Positions 46,333 through 59,271 of a stretch of 64,000 nucleotides of DNA are shown piece by piece. The position numbers and the translations under genes were made by a program. The notes under the pieces were generated by a model. That model was not told the DNA's origin. It worked only from the letters and a program-made list of their open reading frames with translations, and ran no database searches. Where the stretch lies: the NCBI GenBank assembly GCA_037126765.1, contig JBBCBC010000027.1, positions 10,316,406 to 10,380,405 on the forward strand, in the 5' to 3' direction. Every line of letters starts with the position of its first letter. Position 1 is the first letter of the stretch. The DNA is from Stenogyne calaminthoides. Its lineage: Eukaryota; Streptophyta; Magnoliopsida; Lamiales; Lamiaceae.

Positions 46333-48051
46333 TGTTGGGGTTATACTAGAAAGTATGCTTTCACTTTGTATAACCAAACTGAATTTCTGTCTTATTTACT
46401 GAAATAAATTATTTATCACTGATGTTTTAAATATCATTGAATGTTACATATATTTACTGCATAACTGTTCAATAAATAGTATGTGTTACATTGTAGTTAT
46501 TTTAGTGATACCAGATAACAGAAGATTAAATTAACAGTCCCTTGTAACTAAAAGTACGCTGTTCACGACCTAGATGGAAATGAACAATCCATCGTGAAAG
46601 GTTGAAGTGTAAGGCTCAGATTGACTTGTCTTGACCAAGAGATTACACTAGTGCATGACTGATGCGATGAACAGGACCTACAGGAGGATAAATTCTCCAG
46701 CACTGAATTAGGAAGAATTAGACCTCAGTGGTTCGTTATTTCTTAATCTTATTCCTTAAATAGGATCGTGTGTGGTTAGTAATTATTGCTTTGACTTATG
46801 ACGGGTAGAGAATCAATGAGATTCAATACTTTATATCTTGGGCAATATTATTGGTCACATGCGATTGCTAAGATTTAATACGAAGAATCGTGTGCAAGTA
46901 GGCTTGTTCGATTTGCCCCCTTGGGAGGTTCATAAGATTTATCATACCAAATCTTGCAAGTGGAATTAGTTTCCGGTATGGATAATAACGTTGAACCGTT
47001 CCTTGACCAATGACAAAAGATATTAATTAATGAAAAGCTATTTCAGTGGCTTGAATTAACTAATGGGCTAGATAATCTTAACACGGAAAATAATAATCGG
47101 GAGCCATATTAACAGTAATATGGGTTAAGATGGATAGTGCAATATTAATTATGTAGTGGATTAATTAATATTTATGGACTTGAATAATATTGTGGCTCAA
47201 TATTAGATATTCAAAGTCCATTAGAAGGTCCAATCTTAATTCTCCTAAAGGCCCCTCAAGTAGCCCAAACATAATGTTCAATAACTGAAAAGGGTGTTTA
47301 AAATAAAATAAATTATTGTTGCTCATTTTTTCATAATTTTCGAAAAACATTGAAGGGAGAGAGAGAAAAGATTTTCTTGATTTTCTTGGAAAGATTTTAT
47401 GGAATATGTATTCTTGGAATACAAGATTATCCCATAAATTCAAGAAAAGTCAAAGATCCTATTTCTTCCCTATTTAATGTGATATTTTCGAAAATCCCTT
47501 AATATAGGGGGTTGGAATTTTTGTGGAATATTTTAAATATGGAGAAAAGAATATATTGGATATATTCAAAATTTCTTGGAGAGCAAGAAAAAGATTTTCC
47601 CATCTTATTCCTAGGGCAAAAATCGGTCACCCCTTGTATTATAAATAGGGGATGGATTTTTCATCCCTAGTACAATTCCATGTGTTGGAAAAAATAGAAA
47701 TCCACAAAGGTGGTGCAACATAATTTTATTTTTTCCTTTTGTTAAATTATTCGCGAGTTCCTACCACTGGATTGTTGAACAAGGATAAGGGAATACTTGA
47801 GAAGGTCTTTTGGTGTGTTCCTGTGAACGGGATCCATCTTCTCAACAATTGTTACTCCGAGAGGTTAGTTCACGTAAACCCGTAGCAATTCCGCATGCGT
47901 AGGATTTATGTGAACTATTTATATGCATGATTTTTTGTTGAATTATTATTTGAATTAATATAGGATTAATTCATGTTAGTAATAATTGTTAGAATTAAAT
48001 TTGTATTTAAATATTCATTCCGAATAGATCCGGGCAATTAATTCCCCAACA
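46333..48051 (+). mobile_element. Solo Copia LTR (type 2), plus orientation
   Basis: It begins TGTTGGGGTTATAC and ends CCCCAACA (1719 bp), flanked by a perfect 5-bp duplication ATGAA (46328-46332 and 48052-48056). It is the same family as the LTRs at 27871 and 15474 but in the opposite orientation. It is a clean solo LTR with no internal sequence. Confidence 0.95.
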
Positions 48052-48560
48052 ATGAAGCACTCAGTTACGCACTTGGAAAATATATTTCAAGCTCATTCTC
48101 GAATCCCTTCAAGTTCAAAATTGCACCTTCATGTGCATAAACCTTAATGATTCCTATACCTTTTATGGTGGAGTATTGCAGGACACTCTTGATAGGAGAT
48201 CACCTATGTAAGTGTGAAGTAGAGTCGCTTCAACTGATATTTCAGTACACACTTATGAAATCCGAGATGTGGTCCACGACCAAAATGGACAACAACGTGA
48301 GAACCAAAAATATTATGATGGTTATTGTGTTTTTGCTATTGTCTTGATATACACAAAAAGCTGCTCAGCATTACCATATGAAATATGCTTGGTCATTTTA
48401 AATACAAATACAATGACAATATTGTAATATTATATTTGGGATATATTATGTCTCACCTACCAAATGATAGACTTGTCTCTCAATATAATATTAAACAGAT
48501 ATATTTTTTGTATTCGGGCTGAAAATGTATCTTGGACCCTTAACCAGCGAACCAAACAAT
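48052..48560. other. Unassigned sequence right of the solo LTR
   Basis: Continues the pre-insertion sequence from 46332. No gene; possibly an old retroelement leader. The transition to the gypsy-like LTR relic is near 48560. Confidence 0.3.
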
Positions 48561-49850
48561 CAATTATTTAGGATTAGTGGTAAGTAGTAAATTATGCATG
48601 TTTTAATATCTTAGAGTGCAATTTATTTGACTCGTTTGTATTAAGATGACACGATTAATTATTTATTTGAGTTTTGATAGTATTATTCCGCATTTGATCG
48701 ATTATTGTGTTTCTTTGGTATATTTAGGTGTTTCTCTTGGAGAATTATTTTTGAATAAGAAGTCCGTGCAAGAATTAAAGTTATTGGGCTGAATTAATGT
48801 TGCAAAAGCCCAAGAGTTGGAGAAGAATTAAAAAAGGAATGCGCACGTGCAGGATTTAATTGAGAAAGTTGTGATGCATCTTGGAGATTTGGTGGAAGAT
48901 TTGTTTGTTGAGATTTGGTCAAGAGGATTAGGCGCGACTCAATTGGGGACTGTTATAGAAGGCTCATGCAAGTAGGAAGATTAGGAAATATATATTAATA
49001 TCCTGGCATGTATATCTTGGGCAAGGCGGTGCATATCAGAGAATATAAGAGGGACGCCACTTTTGATTGGAGTGAGAGGCGACAGCTTTGGTGGAGGCAA
49101 CACACCATGCCTACAACTCGTATTTTAATGTCTGTTAATTGATTTGAGACGTTTATAATAATCTTGGGATTATTTATTTCATTTAATTTAACTTTCAATA
49201 TATTTGAGTATTTAATTTAGATTGATCACCTAGGTTAGATTATTCTTGTATGTCTGCTAATTCATAAATTTGTAATCCGTAATTGTTGCAGGTTTATGGC
49301 AATTGGTAGCAACTAGTATTTTGCTAGGGTGATTTAAATCGGGTTCTTTCGAATCGAGCTTGCGTATTCGGGGATTTGTTTGTCCTTTATCCTAGAGTTT
49401 AATGCTTTTGAATGGATTAAATTTAGATCGTATCTAGACTGTTCAGTTACAAAGAACCCTAAAAAGAATCGTTGGAGAGCTTGTTCAATTGAGTTAAGGG
49501 ATAAAAACCGGTAGCCAGAGCTTGTTGACTACTGAGGGGCATTAATCATGTGCATAAATAGAGTAAACGTCGATGTCCGTTAACAACATTAAAGTCGAGG
49601 GATGAATGAACTGTGAATTGGAATGTCTTTTATTTATTGAATTTTCTTAATTAGATTAATTGTTAGTTTCGTAGTAATTTATTATTAGTAGTTCTAGAAA
49701 TCCAATCCAAACCCCCCCTTTGTGTTACGTGTTTGTCTTCATAAATTCATACAATTAGCATAATAATTATTCTACGTTCCCTGTGGATCGACCCCTTGCT
49801 TGCCACTACTATGAGTTAGTAGGGTAGAATAGGGTATTTATTTTAATTAC
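48560..49850. mobile_element. Ty3/gypsy-like LTR relic (copy 2)
   Basis: Longer view of the relic at 1-900. It includes 'gggctgaattaatgttgcaaa' near 48785 and a clean 'ttccctgtggatcgacccc' at about 49777-49795, near the end. No paired LTR or internal domain visible. Confidence 0.5.
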
Positions 49851-49947
49851 TATTAAGATTAAATGTTGCAACTTAAAAGAATAATTAAAATTATGCAGTA
49901 ACTAAAATTATGCTACAACTAAAATTAAAATTAAAAGAAACAAACAT

Positions 49948-50207
49948 GGGATCAAAATTGGACAAACACAATAGTTATGAGATCAAAATTAGACAAACAC
50001 AATAGTTATGAGACCAAAATTGGACAAACGATAATTTGGACACACGCACAATTGGAGATCCCAAATTTTTGAACGAAAACGACGTCGTTTTTGTTTATCC
50101 GGCGAAAATGAGATCAAAATTGGTCAAACGCAATAGTTATGGGACCAAAATTGGATAGTTAAATATTTTAGGACCAAAAACAGATTACAAGAAAGTTATG
50201 GGACCAA
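49948..50207. repeat. 31-bp tandem repeat, copy 2
   Basis: Counterpart of 1014-1262 with the same unit and the same central 'aaaacgacgtcgtttt' palindrome. Confidence 0.7.
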
Positions 50208-50434
50208 AAAACTTTTTTTCTTAACTATTTACGAACCATTTTTGGATCTCTCATTATCAAGAAACCTCCACCCAAGCTGCCGCTCGAGGTAAGAAACCGA
50301 AATTGCCCCCAAAGACAAGTGCAAGGAATCTCCCCAAAGTAAGCAAAGAAACAAGTACTTTACCAAGAGAAAGTGCTTTTGCCCAATCAACTAGTGGCAA
50401 CTCTTCAGGTGAGCAATTGATAAAGATAGCGGAA

Positions 50435-50625
50435 GCATATACAATATTATCTGTTGATTCTTAGAATGAATACAAAATGTGATTAACGTTTAATTTCGTT
50501 GATTCAATATGAATACCGGAAGAAAAATGATAAAAACACGAACAAATGGATAAAACCCGATATATTTATATTTCATTCAAAACTATCAATTACAATGACT
50601 AAGGAAGACTACAAATACTAGTTAA
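50435..50625. repeat. ~200-bp dispersed repeat, unit 3
   Basis: Copy 2 counterpart of 1495-1690. Shares 'ggaagcatatac' through 'caattacaatgactaagga'. Confidence 0.6.
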
Positions 50626-50639
50626 AACGACATACGAAA

Positions 50640-52137
50640 ATACTTAATTAAATAACTAATAATTAAAAGGATCTAAAAACTAGATGGATTAATAAATAGA
50701 TGAATTCTTTAGTTTCCAACAATTGTAGACATTTAAACTTCTTCATGAATGCTAACGCATTCTCATCTCCATCATTCTCTCCCTCTTGAAAATGATTCGT
50801 CCTCGATTCGAAAGCATTCTCATCTCCATAGGGATAAATCAACACCATCAAATATTTCACCTAAACAATATCGGCCGTATGAATGCGGCTCAGAATCTTG
50901 AGACGATAGGGCGGAAACTTCAAATAATTGTTCGCAAAATAACTATCGATTTAACAACCGAGTTTTTTTTTATATATATAAATGTGTATTTTATTACATT
51001 AAAAGAGATAAAATAAAATTATAAGATATTCTCCTTTAAAAGATTTTTTTATTTAAATAAGATAGATGCAAATTATCATTTACGTGTATTTCTCAAATCG
51101 TAGTCCCCAATCTTCTCTCTTTCGGTTTCTTTGAGTCAATCAGTTTCCAATATTTTCTCAACCGAATTGATCTCTTCACCACGATAAATACTTTCACATT
51201 ATGTGGAATCCAGAATTTACTTCATACTCATTATGAGGGGTTTTTAAGTGTGATTATTTCTTGTACTCCTGGGATTTGAGCACCCTTGTGCTCATTTTTA
51301 TTTCATATTTATCTTTTTAAAAAAAAAAATCAACCGAGCCATAGTAAGTTCCCGTCACTAATTATTACTTGAAATTGCTGCAAATTTCTTTCAGTTTTAT
51401 TCATGGTAAAAACCATATTTATTGATTTCTTCATTTAATTCCCCTAAATGGAATGGCGCACGTTGTATTCCTGAATTCTTTCTTATTGCTTTGATTTCTT
51501 CTTATTATTAGAGCATCTCCAGCAGACTCAATTATAGAGTTTTACTCTATAATTTCTTCTCCAGCAGCTACTTTAAATCAACTCTATAGAGTCTTACTCT
51601 ATATTGGAGCAGTCCAACACCAAATATAACGCAGCTATAGAGTAGAGCTATATGTTGTGTTTAACATTTTAAATTCTTTAATTTAATTTTATAATTTATT
51701 GGTAGTCCATTCTTTTTAGTTATGTAATACCATACAACATTAGTAATTCAATTTTTTTTAATTAACATTATAAATTTCACATATTTTTTCATCACAATTA
51801 GTAAAATATTAAATTAGCATTGTAGTTTTAAATTATAAAGTAATTAAAAAAGTAATGTGCAATGAATTAAAATAATATACTTTAATCGAAAGATAACGTA
51901 AAATTGCATATTAAAATAATACAAACATTACAATAAAAAAATTTAGTCAAAATTTGAAATATAAAAAAAATTATTACCTCATTATTTATATTAAAATTAA
52001 TGTAAAAGTATATTATAATTATAAATAATTATAGCATAATAGTAAAAAAAATCATATAATAAAGTTATGAAATATTCTGTTTAATGTAAAAAATATTGCA
52101 AACTATGCAAATCTCATTTACCAATTATTATTATTAT
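50640..52137. other. AT-rich non-coding stretch (copy 2)
   Basis: Counterpart of 1700-3205, including the MITE-like start 'gagcatctccagcag' at 51512. No gene. Confidence 0.5.
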
Positions 52138-52199
52138 TTTTATTTCGATATCTAATAATTTAGATATACTAATTCTTTTCTTTTGATATTTAATAATTT

Positions 52200-52927
52200 T
52201 TAAAGGTGATAAAGGACATGCTGCATAGTACGCGTTACTTTACTACAGTATCATTGAAGATTTAAGGTGTGATTTACTTTGCCCTTATTGAAAATTTTGT
52301 ATGAATAATTTGTTTATCTGTGCATGACATGGCATGAAAGAATAATAAGTATTATAAGAAAATTTATACAAGACATGCACAAGACACAAACTCGGGACTG
52401 AAAAGAGGTCTTTGAGAGGGACCCAGTGGGATTGGCAAGAGATCCTTGAGAAAACCGTGTAACCTAAATTAAAGAGCATGATGAAAAGTTTATGCATATT
52501 ATTTGTGATTGACGTGAATTGTTGTGGCTAATCATTTTATTTATACTTTATATTTAGTTTGGTCAAGGTGACATCACTAAGCTAGTGGTTTTGCTCATAT
52601 CATACATTTAATATTTTACAGATTAAAGGAGTGCAGTGGAGGAGGAACGGTGAATGTGGATTGCATATTATTCGAGAAACGTTGTTGCTATTTATTTTAA
52701 ATATTGGTATTTAGAGTTGAACATATTTAATTTTTAGACTTTGTTACATCACTTTCAAAAACAATTGCATTTTACTCTTAGATGTTTAATTTAATTGAGG
52801 AATTAGTACTTGATTTTGAATGTTCGTTTAATTATTCATTTGCGCTGCGAAAATATTCATGTTTTTTAATAAATTGCCAATTTAAATATATCTTTAAAAG
52901 TTTACGAAAAATTGGGACGTGACACAT
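52200..52927. mobile_element. Ty3/gypsy-like LTR relic
   Basis: It ends with 'aaaattgggacgtgaca' at about 52908-52924, close to the '...GGG(A/T)CGTGACA' ends common in plant Ty3/gypsy LTRs. The left edge is unclear, no partner is present, and there is no coding content. Confidence 0.4.
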
Positions 52928-52943
52928 TAGTTATAAAATAATA

Positions 52944-53182
52944 CTACCTCCGTCTCATACTTGTTTACCCCTTTTAAAAAATGATTTGTCGTAACATCTC
53001 AAAATTACATATCATGTTATTACTTTTACTAAAAAAAAAATCATCTACTTTATTAATAAAATAAGAAGGGCTACAGTATCCTCAATAAAAAAAATATTTA
53101 TTAGTTTAAATACTACTCCTTTCGTCCCAATTAAAAATTAATGCCAAAAGCAAAAGGGTAAACAAGTATGGGACGGAGGGAG
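52944..53182. mobile_element. Stowaway MITE
   Basis: 239 bp with termini CTACCTCCGTCTCATACTTG and, inverted, CTCCCTCCGTCCCATACTTG, the hallmark 'CTCCCTCCGT' of Stowaway (Tc1/Mariner). It is flanked by the TA target dinucleotide on both sides (52942-52943, 53183-53184). Terminal repeats extend about 30 bp. Confidence 0.95.
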
Positions 53183-53189
53183 TAACAGT

Positions 53190-54830
53190 TATTTGGCACA
53201 TGATATGTCTCGTCAAAATTATAGCACGACTCATCTTCGGGCTCAACATAAAATATTGGATGCTCGGTATCGAAGATAGGCTCCTCTTCAATATCTGGTT
53301 GATCATTAAAATACTGGAGACCTATGTTTTAAAAACCCGGTCGGACCGGTGAACCGCCCTGAACCGGTCCAATAGAGGTGTATAGAACCTGCTTATCGAC
53401 CGCTTCCTTAAAACCCCGGTTGGCCGATTATTAAAACTGGAACTGTGAACCGCGGTTTTGACTGTTTTTCATTAAATTTTTTTTTTTTTTTTTTTTTTAC
53501 GTCTCTCTCCCTTCTTCACCGCCTCGAGCCGCGCACACCGTAGCCCCTCTTTCCCCACGCAGCGCAAGACCGCCTCTCTTCCCACCACCGCCCCTCTTCA
53601 CCCATCAAAGACGCCGCCATCATTATCCAATTAAGAAAGAGCGGAGTGGAGAGGTCAGCATCCTCCTCTTCCCCACCACATCAACAAGATTGCCTCTCTT
53701 CCCGCCATCCCGCCACTCTCCACTTCACCGCCATCCCTCTTCACCCGCGAATCGCCGCCTTTGTCCAACAAGAAAAAGAGCGGGTGGCGTGAAGGTTGTC
53801 AGTGGTGGATGGTTGGCGAGCGGCAGCGCTACGAATAATATTGTGTGACAGAGGAATGAAGGAAGAGAGAAGATTAGGTTTTTTAACCGGCCCCTTTTTT
53901 TCTTCTGGAGGAGAATGACAATGAACTGACAAATGAAGGAAGAGATAAGATAAGGTTTTTTAACTGGTCACTTTTTTTGTTTTTTTTCAGCCCAGCCCAT
54001 TTATCAATTTTTTGGGCCTTTGCTTTTCATTTTTCATTTATAAAATACAATTAATATGTATTTTTCTTAAAAATAATTTAAGTGTACTTCAAATTTTAAA
54101 ATGTTATTTTAGAAGGTTTTTAAAAAATTAAATTTAATGAATTCAAGTGTAATTATAATATCATCTCCCCTGTCAAAAAATAAAAATAAAAATTATAATA
54201 TCATCTCAATACTATATATTTTAGTATTGATCTCTGAAATTTTAAATATCAAGTAATTAATACTACTTTCGTTCTAAATTTATTTATCCATTTGTTTTTA
54301 GCACGAGTTTTAATGTGAAAATTATATATTAATATTTAGAGTGGTAAAGTTATTTTTGGTTGGAAATATTGTAATCTTTTTTGCTTTATTATTAAAGTAA
54401 ATTACTTTTTGTGGTTAAAAGTAATGAAATGAGATGTAAAAGTAAATTACTTTTTGTGGGTAAAAGTAATGAAATGGGATGTAATTTTGAATTTTTTAAA
54501 AAATTATGCATATTATATATATATATATAATATTTATTATGACGTCATACCGGCTCAATCTGATCCGACCCCGGTCCAACCTTTTTTTGGGGTCGTCCGG
54601 CTCAACTTCCGGTTCCGGTTTTTAAAACATAGCTGGAGACCCATCATAATCGGTACCACAGCCCATTTCGAGATCAATTGACTCATCAAAAAATAACGGT
54701 CCATCAATATAAAAAGACCTAAAATAATTATATTCAGGCCCACATTCATCATCTCTGAAAATATATAAAGGCCCATCTCCATAAAAAAAATTAATTGGCC
54801 CAGAAAACTTATTCATCAACGATTAGCATC
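53190..54830 (-). pseudogene. Acidic coding relic split by a Mutator-like element
   Basis: Minus-strand sequence right of the MULE (54819-54642) is open and rich in Asp, Glu, Phe and Tyr ('GPLYIFRDDECGPEY', 'FDESIDLEMGCGTDYDG'). Left of it (53322-53190) an open acidic stretch has 'IEEEPIFDTEHPIFY'. The two parts are one frame apart, so a small indel exists besides the insertion. Asp/Glu-rich 'EEPIFD' patterns occur in the linker after the zinc knuckle of some plant Ty3/gypsy polyproteins, but the assignment is weak. Confidence 0.35.
53323..54632. mobile_element. Mutator-like (Pack-MULE-type) element with 9-bp TSD
   Basis: 1310 bp flanked by a perfect 9-bp duplication CTGGAGACC (53314-53322, 54633-54641). 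The termini 'TATGTTTTAAAAACCCGG' and the inverse of the right end 'CTATGTTTTAAAAACCGG' match closely. The interior has a T-run at about 53477-53500 and a GC-rich, genic-looking segment (53500-53850). No transposase. Absent from copy 1 with the whole surrounding block. Confidence 0.85.
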
Positions 54831-54959
54831 AAGAGATTGAGGCCCAATATAAATAAAATTTGAATTTTAAAAAATTAAATTTGGGTCCAATCTGATCAAT
54901 TTGCCAATTAACTCCTGGCCCAACAATATCTTTATTTGCAAATGATGGCCCAAGGTTTG

Positions 54960-55330
54960 CATGCACGGTCTTCAGTAGAAAAAAAAGGCCCGGGTTGCTC
55001 ATCTGCAAGGCTCAGGTTATTCGCACCGCCATATCATTGGTAAATACACCGTACGGATTAGAACATCTACCCAATGATACCTATTTTCTCTTAACCCTGC
55101 AACCACCGACGACACACCACCGCCGCCACTTTCCTCTTCTTCCCTCCGTCAACAAAATAGCAGTCACGCCACCACATGAGGCCGTCTTCAGGCATAGTCA
55201 TCATCAGACCTCACCTCCATAGCAGAGCCACCGCCGCCTTGCTGCTACCCCTCTTTTCAGATTGCGATTGTTCCCCTTTTTTCAGATTTTCAATTTTCAA
55301 TATATGAAATTACACAGATTTTTGAAACAC
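54960..55330. other. Locally GC-richer, possibly exonic stretch (copy 2)
   Basis: Counterpart of 3268-3590. Indels relative to copy 1 change every long frame, which argues that neither is under coding constraint now. Confidence 0.25.
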
Positions 55331-55611
55331 TCAACGTGAGTGTTGAAGATCGAAGAAAACCAATAAAGGATTATTGGAGAAAGGAGAAGAGAAATTGGGG
55401 AAAAACGAGAAACTGTAATTTCATGATCATTAAATCTGGTTTACAAAACCCGGTTCTGAGTAATATATACCCAGCCCAACACTAACATTTATTGGCCCAA
55501 TTCTACAATCAGGCCTAGAACTCATACGGAGCGTAGAAAAGTTGTGAAGCCTATTTCTAGGAGGCATCACGAGAATCGTTACCGACTACTAATACCAATT
55601 GATGCAAATAG

Positions 55612-55808
55612 CGGAAGCATATACGATATTTTCTCGTATATTTTCTATTGATTCTTAGAATACCCGGACGAATACAAAAACATAATTAACATTTAATTCC
55701 GTTGATTCAATATGAATACCGGAAGAACAACGATAAAAACACAAACAAAGGGACAACCCGATATATTTCTATTTCATTCAAAACTATCAATTACAATGAC
55801 TAAGGAGG
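55612..55808. repeat. ~200-bp dispersed repeat, unit 4
   Basis: Copy 2 counterpart of 3885-4105, again preceded by 'ctaataccaattgatgcaaat'. Confidence 0.6.
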
Positions 55809-55814
55809 ACTAAT

Positions 55815-58110
55815 TTTCATTATTACCGGATGATTAGAACGCTGAAGCACTCGGAATATAAAAACAGCAAGAGCATCAAGAGAGAATGGGTTTGATTCAG
55901 TCCCTGCGTAGTTTCAAAGGAAGTAGACCAATAAAACAAATAGGAAAATACAGAAACAAAAATGAGAAACACTGGAAAGGAAATTAAGACCTTACAAACA
56001 TGGAAATATACACACACAACCAAGTACAAACAGCCAATACATGCCCCAAGATATTCCCAAAAATATAAGACCAAAGCATGATAATATTACTATCAGATAC
56101 AGGCCCTCAAAGCTACACACCATGACAAAAGCATGCCACTTATGCACTACGCAGTATGACTACTCCAGCTTATCATCCAAGGAACTGAAACAAGATGGAG
56201 CGACAATATTTCTAAGGTCAATACATGCATTAACATTTTATAATAATGAATAAAGAATTCTATCATATGTTGTATTTCCATTCAGTGAGAATTAATTGTT
56301 AAGAATAGAGTATTGCAGAAAGAATAAATTAATTTACTCCTAATAATTTTCAAAAGAAGGAAGTGATTTGAAAGCGAGAGAATCATCGGATAAAGATTTT
56401 TTGCTTATGCGATAGATGTGCCCTTAAAGAACTCAAAAGTCCATCGAAGGCTAGCTAGATGTATGATTTAGTACGGTACTTCTAATTGTATTTTTAACAG
56501 AGGTCTTACTAAGAAAGGCTCCATACCAGCAGGCCTTACCAAGAAAGACACTGAATATTTCTGAAGCTCGGAGAGAAATCGTCACTGCTCTAAAGTCCAC
56601 AGGGCATCCGTGAAACAAGCCACTGAAAAGCAACAGCAACAAGAAACAGAATCAAGGGCGGAAACTCAACCATTCAAGGTAATTTGAGATGAAGATAGTC
56701 AATCTATGTTTTTATAGTCATGTCTTAATGTAGGATCCTCGAAATCTAAGGACCACAGTGAATACAGATGTTGAATCTGAACTCCATAAGTCATAAACAA
56801 ACATATTTCAACACTCAAGTCATAAACAAACATATTTCGACACTACTAGGATCCTTCGGCTCCGTGCTACAGATATTGTCAACGGAAACTGTATTAACTC
56901 TTTATGTGCTTTGAAAAAGGACAAGTACTAGTTTAAACCATGAATAACTAGATGAATTTAACTTCTAGGAACCAAACAAAAACAGTGAAGAATGAAAAAG
57001 CATAGCATAAAAGTGATAACCTTAATCTTACAAAAACAAGCTCAACAAAATCACAAGAGAAACGAGATATAACTGTTTGTTGGCTTTGGCATCCCAACAA
57101 CCCAAGACACTAGTGAAATACAAGAAACCAGTAAAAACGATAACCCCCTAGGAGTCAAGAAACCACCAAGTCGAAGAACACATGATACCGTGGCAAAACA
57201 GCAACTAAACTCAATACTCAATAGGCAAAAGCAGGAACCTAAAAAAGTCCAAATCTAAACACCACCATCAGACCAAAAAGCACTAATTCTGAGCAGGAAA
57301 TAAAACAGAATACCCAAATTAAATAGCCCGATGAACAAGAAAATATGGCAAATCAGTTTAGTTTTATAAGTGATACTTCAATTAGACCACTTATGAATAT
57401 TTACTTGTAATACATTACTGCTGATCGGGTAAAGTTTCGATGGGGACATATAAATAAAAAACCTGACCTGACCACATACTTATAACATATTCTTTCAATA
57501 ATCAAATAATCTCATCATAAAAGTACAAAAACAGCAAGTTAACAACATTAAAATATTCCCCTCAAACAACATAAAGGTACTAAGAGAGCGACAATGACAT
57601 ATCTCCGCATTTCTCGAAGTTTTGACAACGGGTTTATCTACGACAATGGCTTTTAGTCTTATGACAACAGGTAGAGTCAATAGTCAATACCCGTTGTCTT
57701 TCCCCCGTTGTCGTATCCAGTTTTTGGCATGGTGGGCACCAGTTCAAATTTATAATCTGAAAATGTAGATCACATGATTACCCCACTTCCCCTATCATTT
57801 TAGCTTTAAATTCCAAAAGGAGGATATGATGCAAAGATGACAACCAATAGATTACAACTTGCACTATACAAGTAATCTATTCAACATTGTTAAAGAACCA
57901 GAATATACGTCCCAGCAATCTATTCAACATTGTTAAAGAACCCAAAAGTAGCAGAATATAAGTCTCAGCGAGAAGAACATTGGACGCTCTATAAATGAGT
58001 TGCCTCTCAAAAATATGCAGAACTGCTGCTAAGAGGTATATCTCACGATAAAGGTTCATTTCCAGCATAGAAAACAAGATTTGTTAATAATGAAGTTGTC
58101 TTATGTGATC
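55815..58110. other. Conserved non-coding stretch (copy 2)
   Basis: Counterpart of 4110-6375, nearly identical. No gene recognised. Confidence 0.4.
57624..57713. repeat. Inverted GACAACGGG motif cluster (copy 2)
   Basis: Counterpart of 5904-5993, unchanged. Confidence 0.4.
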
Positions 58111-58119
58111 GATCATTTA

Positions 58120-58720
58120 CCTCTAAAACACTTTCTTACTTCTAAATAGAAGCTCCCCTTGTGCATAGACGAGTAACAATTCTTCATCTTCTCAAGAGCT
58201 TCACCTAATTGGGAGGAATTTTGCATTCCATTGCCATACCTTAACTCGCAACGTGTCCAACTAAGCACCCCTAAGAAATTATCAAGAACAAAGTGAGCAA
58301 ACAGATATGCAGTAAACAGAAATTATCAAGAACAAAGTGAGCAAACAGATATGCAGTAAACAGACATATTAATGGCCTACTAAAGTTAAAAGAGAATTCA
58401 GTGAATGATGATCCTAAACAACAAGTACAAATAAACAGATTGAGATATGCATGGCCATACACAGTATATAACCAATCTAGTTGTTCTATGAGGTGCACAG
58501 GTACTAAAACAGAATTCATTATAATACTTTCTTACATTTCATCAGCTTCTAAGTTGAGTTTAAATATCAAATTCTATAAAGCCCATAGTTGGAAAACTAG
58601 GCAAATCAACGTAGAGATGGACAATATCACTTATTACCTGTCACTCATGATTCGTTGAATCCTTGCTTTCCGGCTTTAAATGACCAAGGATTGCATTCTC
58701 AGGTTGCAGCATGTGTAAAA
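58120..58720 (-). other. Exon-like stretches of an unrecognised gene (copy 2)
   Basis: Counterparts of the pieces at 6380-6945. The ATG-initiated piece differs from copy 1 at two positions that are both third-codon, synonymous changes. A private ~46-bp tandem duplication (58277-58367) lies next to the acceptor of the other piece. Confidence 0.3.
58277..58367. repeat. Copy-2-specific local tandem duplication
   Basis: A unit of about 46 bp beginning 'aaattatcaagaacaaagtg' and ending 'gcagtaaacag' occurs twice in tandem here and once in copy 1 (about 6547-6592). Confidence 0.85.
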
Positions 58721-59271
58721 CACACAGAACTAAGCAAAGAATAATATTTCGCTACACAACTCACAGCTTGACTTGCACAAAACCAAGTTATATGTATTGT
58801 TTACATCCCTATATATCTTCCCAATCAAACAGACATTCTTTCAATACACATGGACATTCTCTTTCCTTAGCAAAATGCAGAGAGAGATAGAGAGAGGCAG
58901 GGAAAAGATGAAGAAAGAATCCAGAAAGATATACGCAAGTGCATAGAACAGCAAAAGCAAAGATATACCAAGTCAAATACACAGACAGACAATATTTTAA
59001 AAAAACCAACATTTCTTCTTCAAGCATTTTCAGCTATTTGCTAACATGCAACATGATCAAGTGGAAATATAATATACAACTTCACTGGTTCTTTAAATCA
59101 TTTTGTTTTCACAACAGAGAAATTGATATCATTGTCGAATATAAAACACAAACATGAAATTTAGACAAGGTAGTCCATTAAACAGAAAACTAAACATAGC
59201 CAAACCAAAGCTACAGAACCCTAAACGAAGTCAATCCATATCTACAGAAATTAAAACAACACTTGTCCTAT

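Larger units (their letters stand above)
52138..54907. other. Block present only in copy 2
   Basis: About 2.77 kb with no counterpart in copy 1, where sequence passes from 'attattattattattt' straight to 'aattaactcctgg' near 3210. The heptamer 'ccaatta' lies near both edges in copy 2. It contains a gypsy LTR relic, a Stowaway MITE, and an acidic coding relic with a Mutator-like element inserted. The mixed, layered content favours deletion from copy 1 over insertion into copy 2. Confidence 0.8.
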
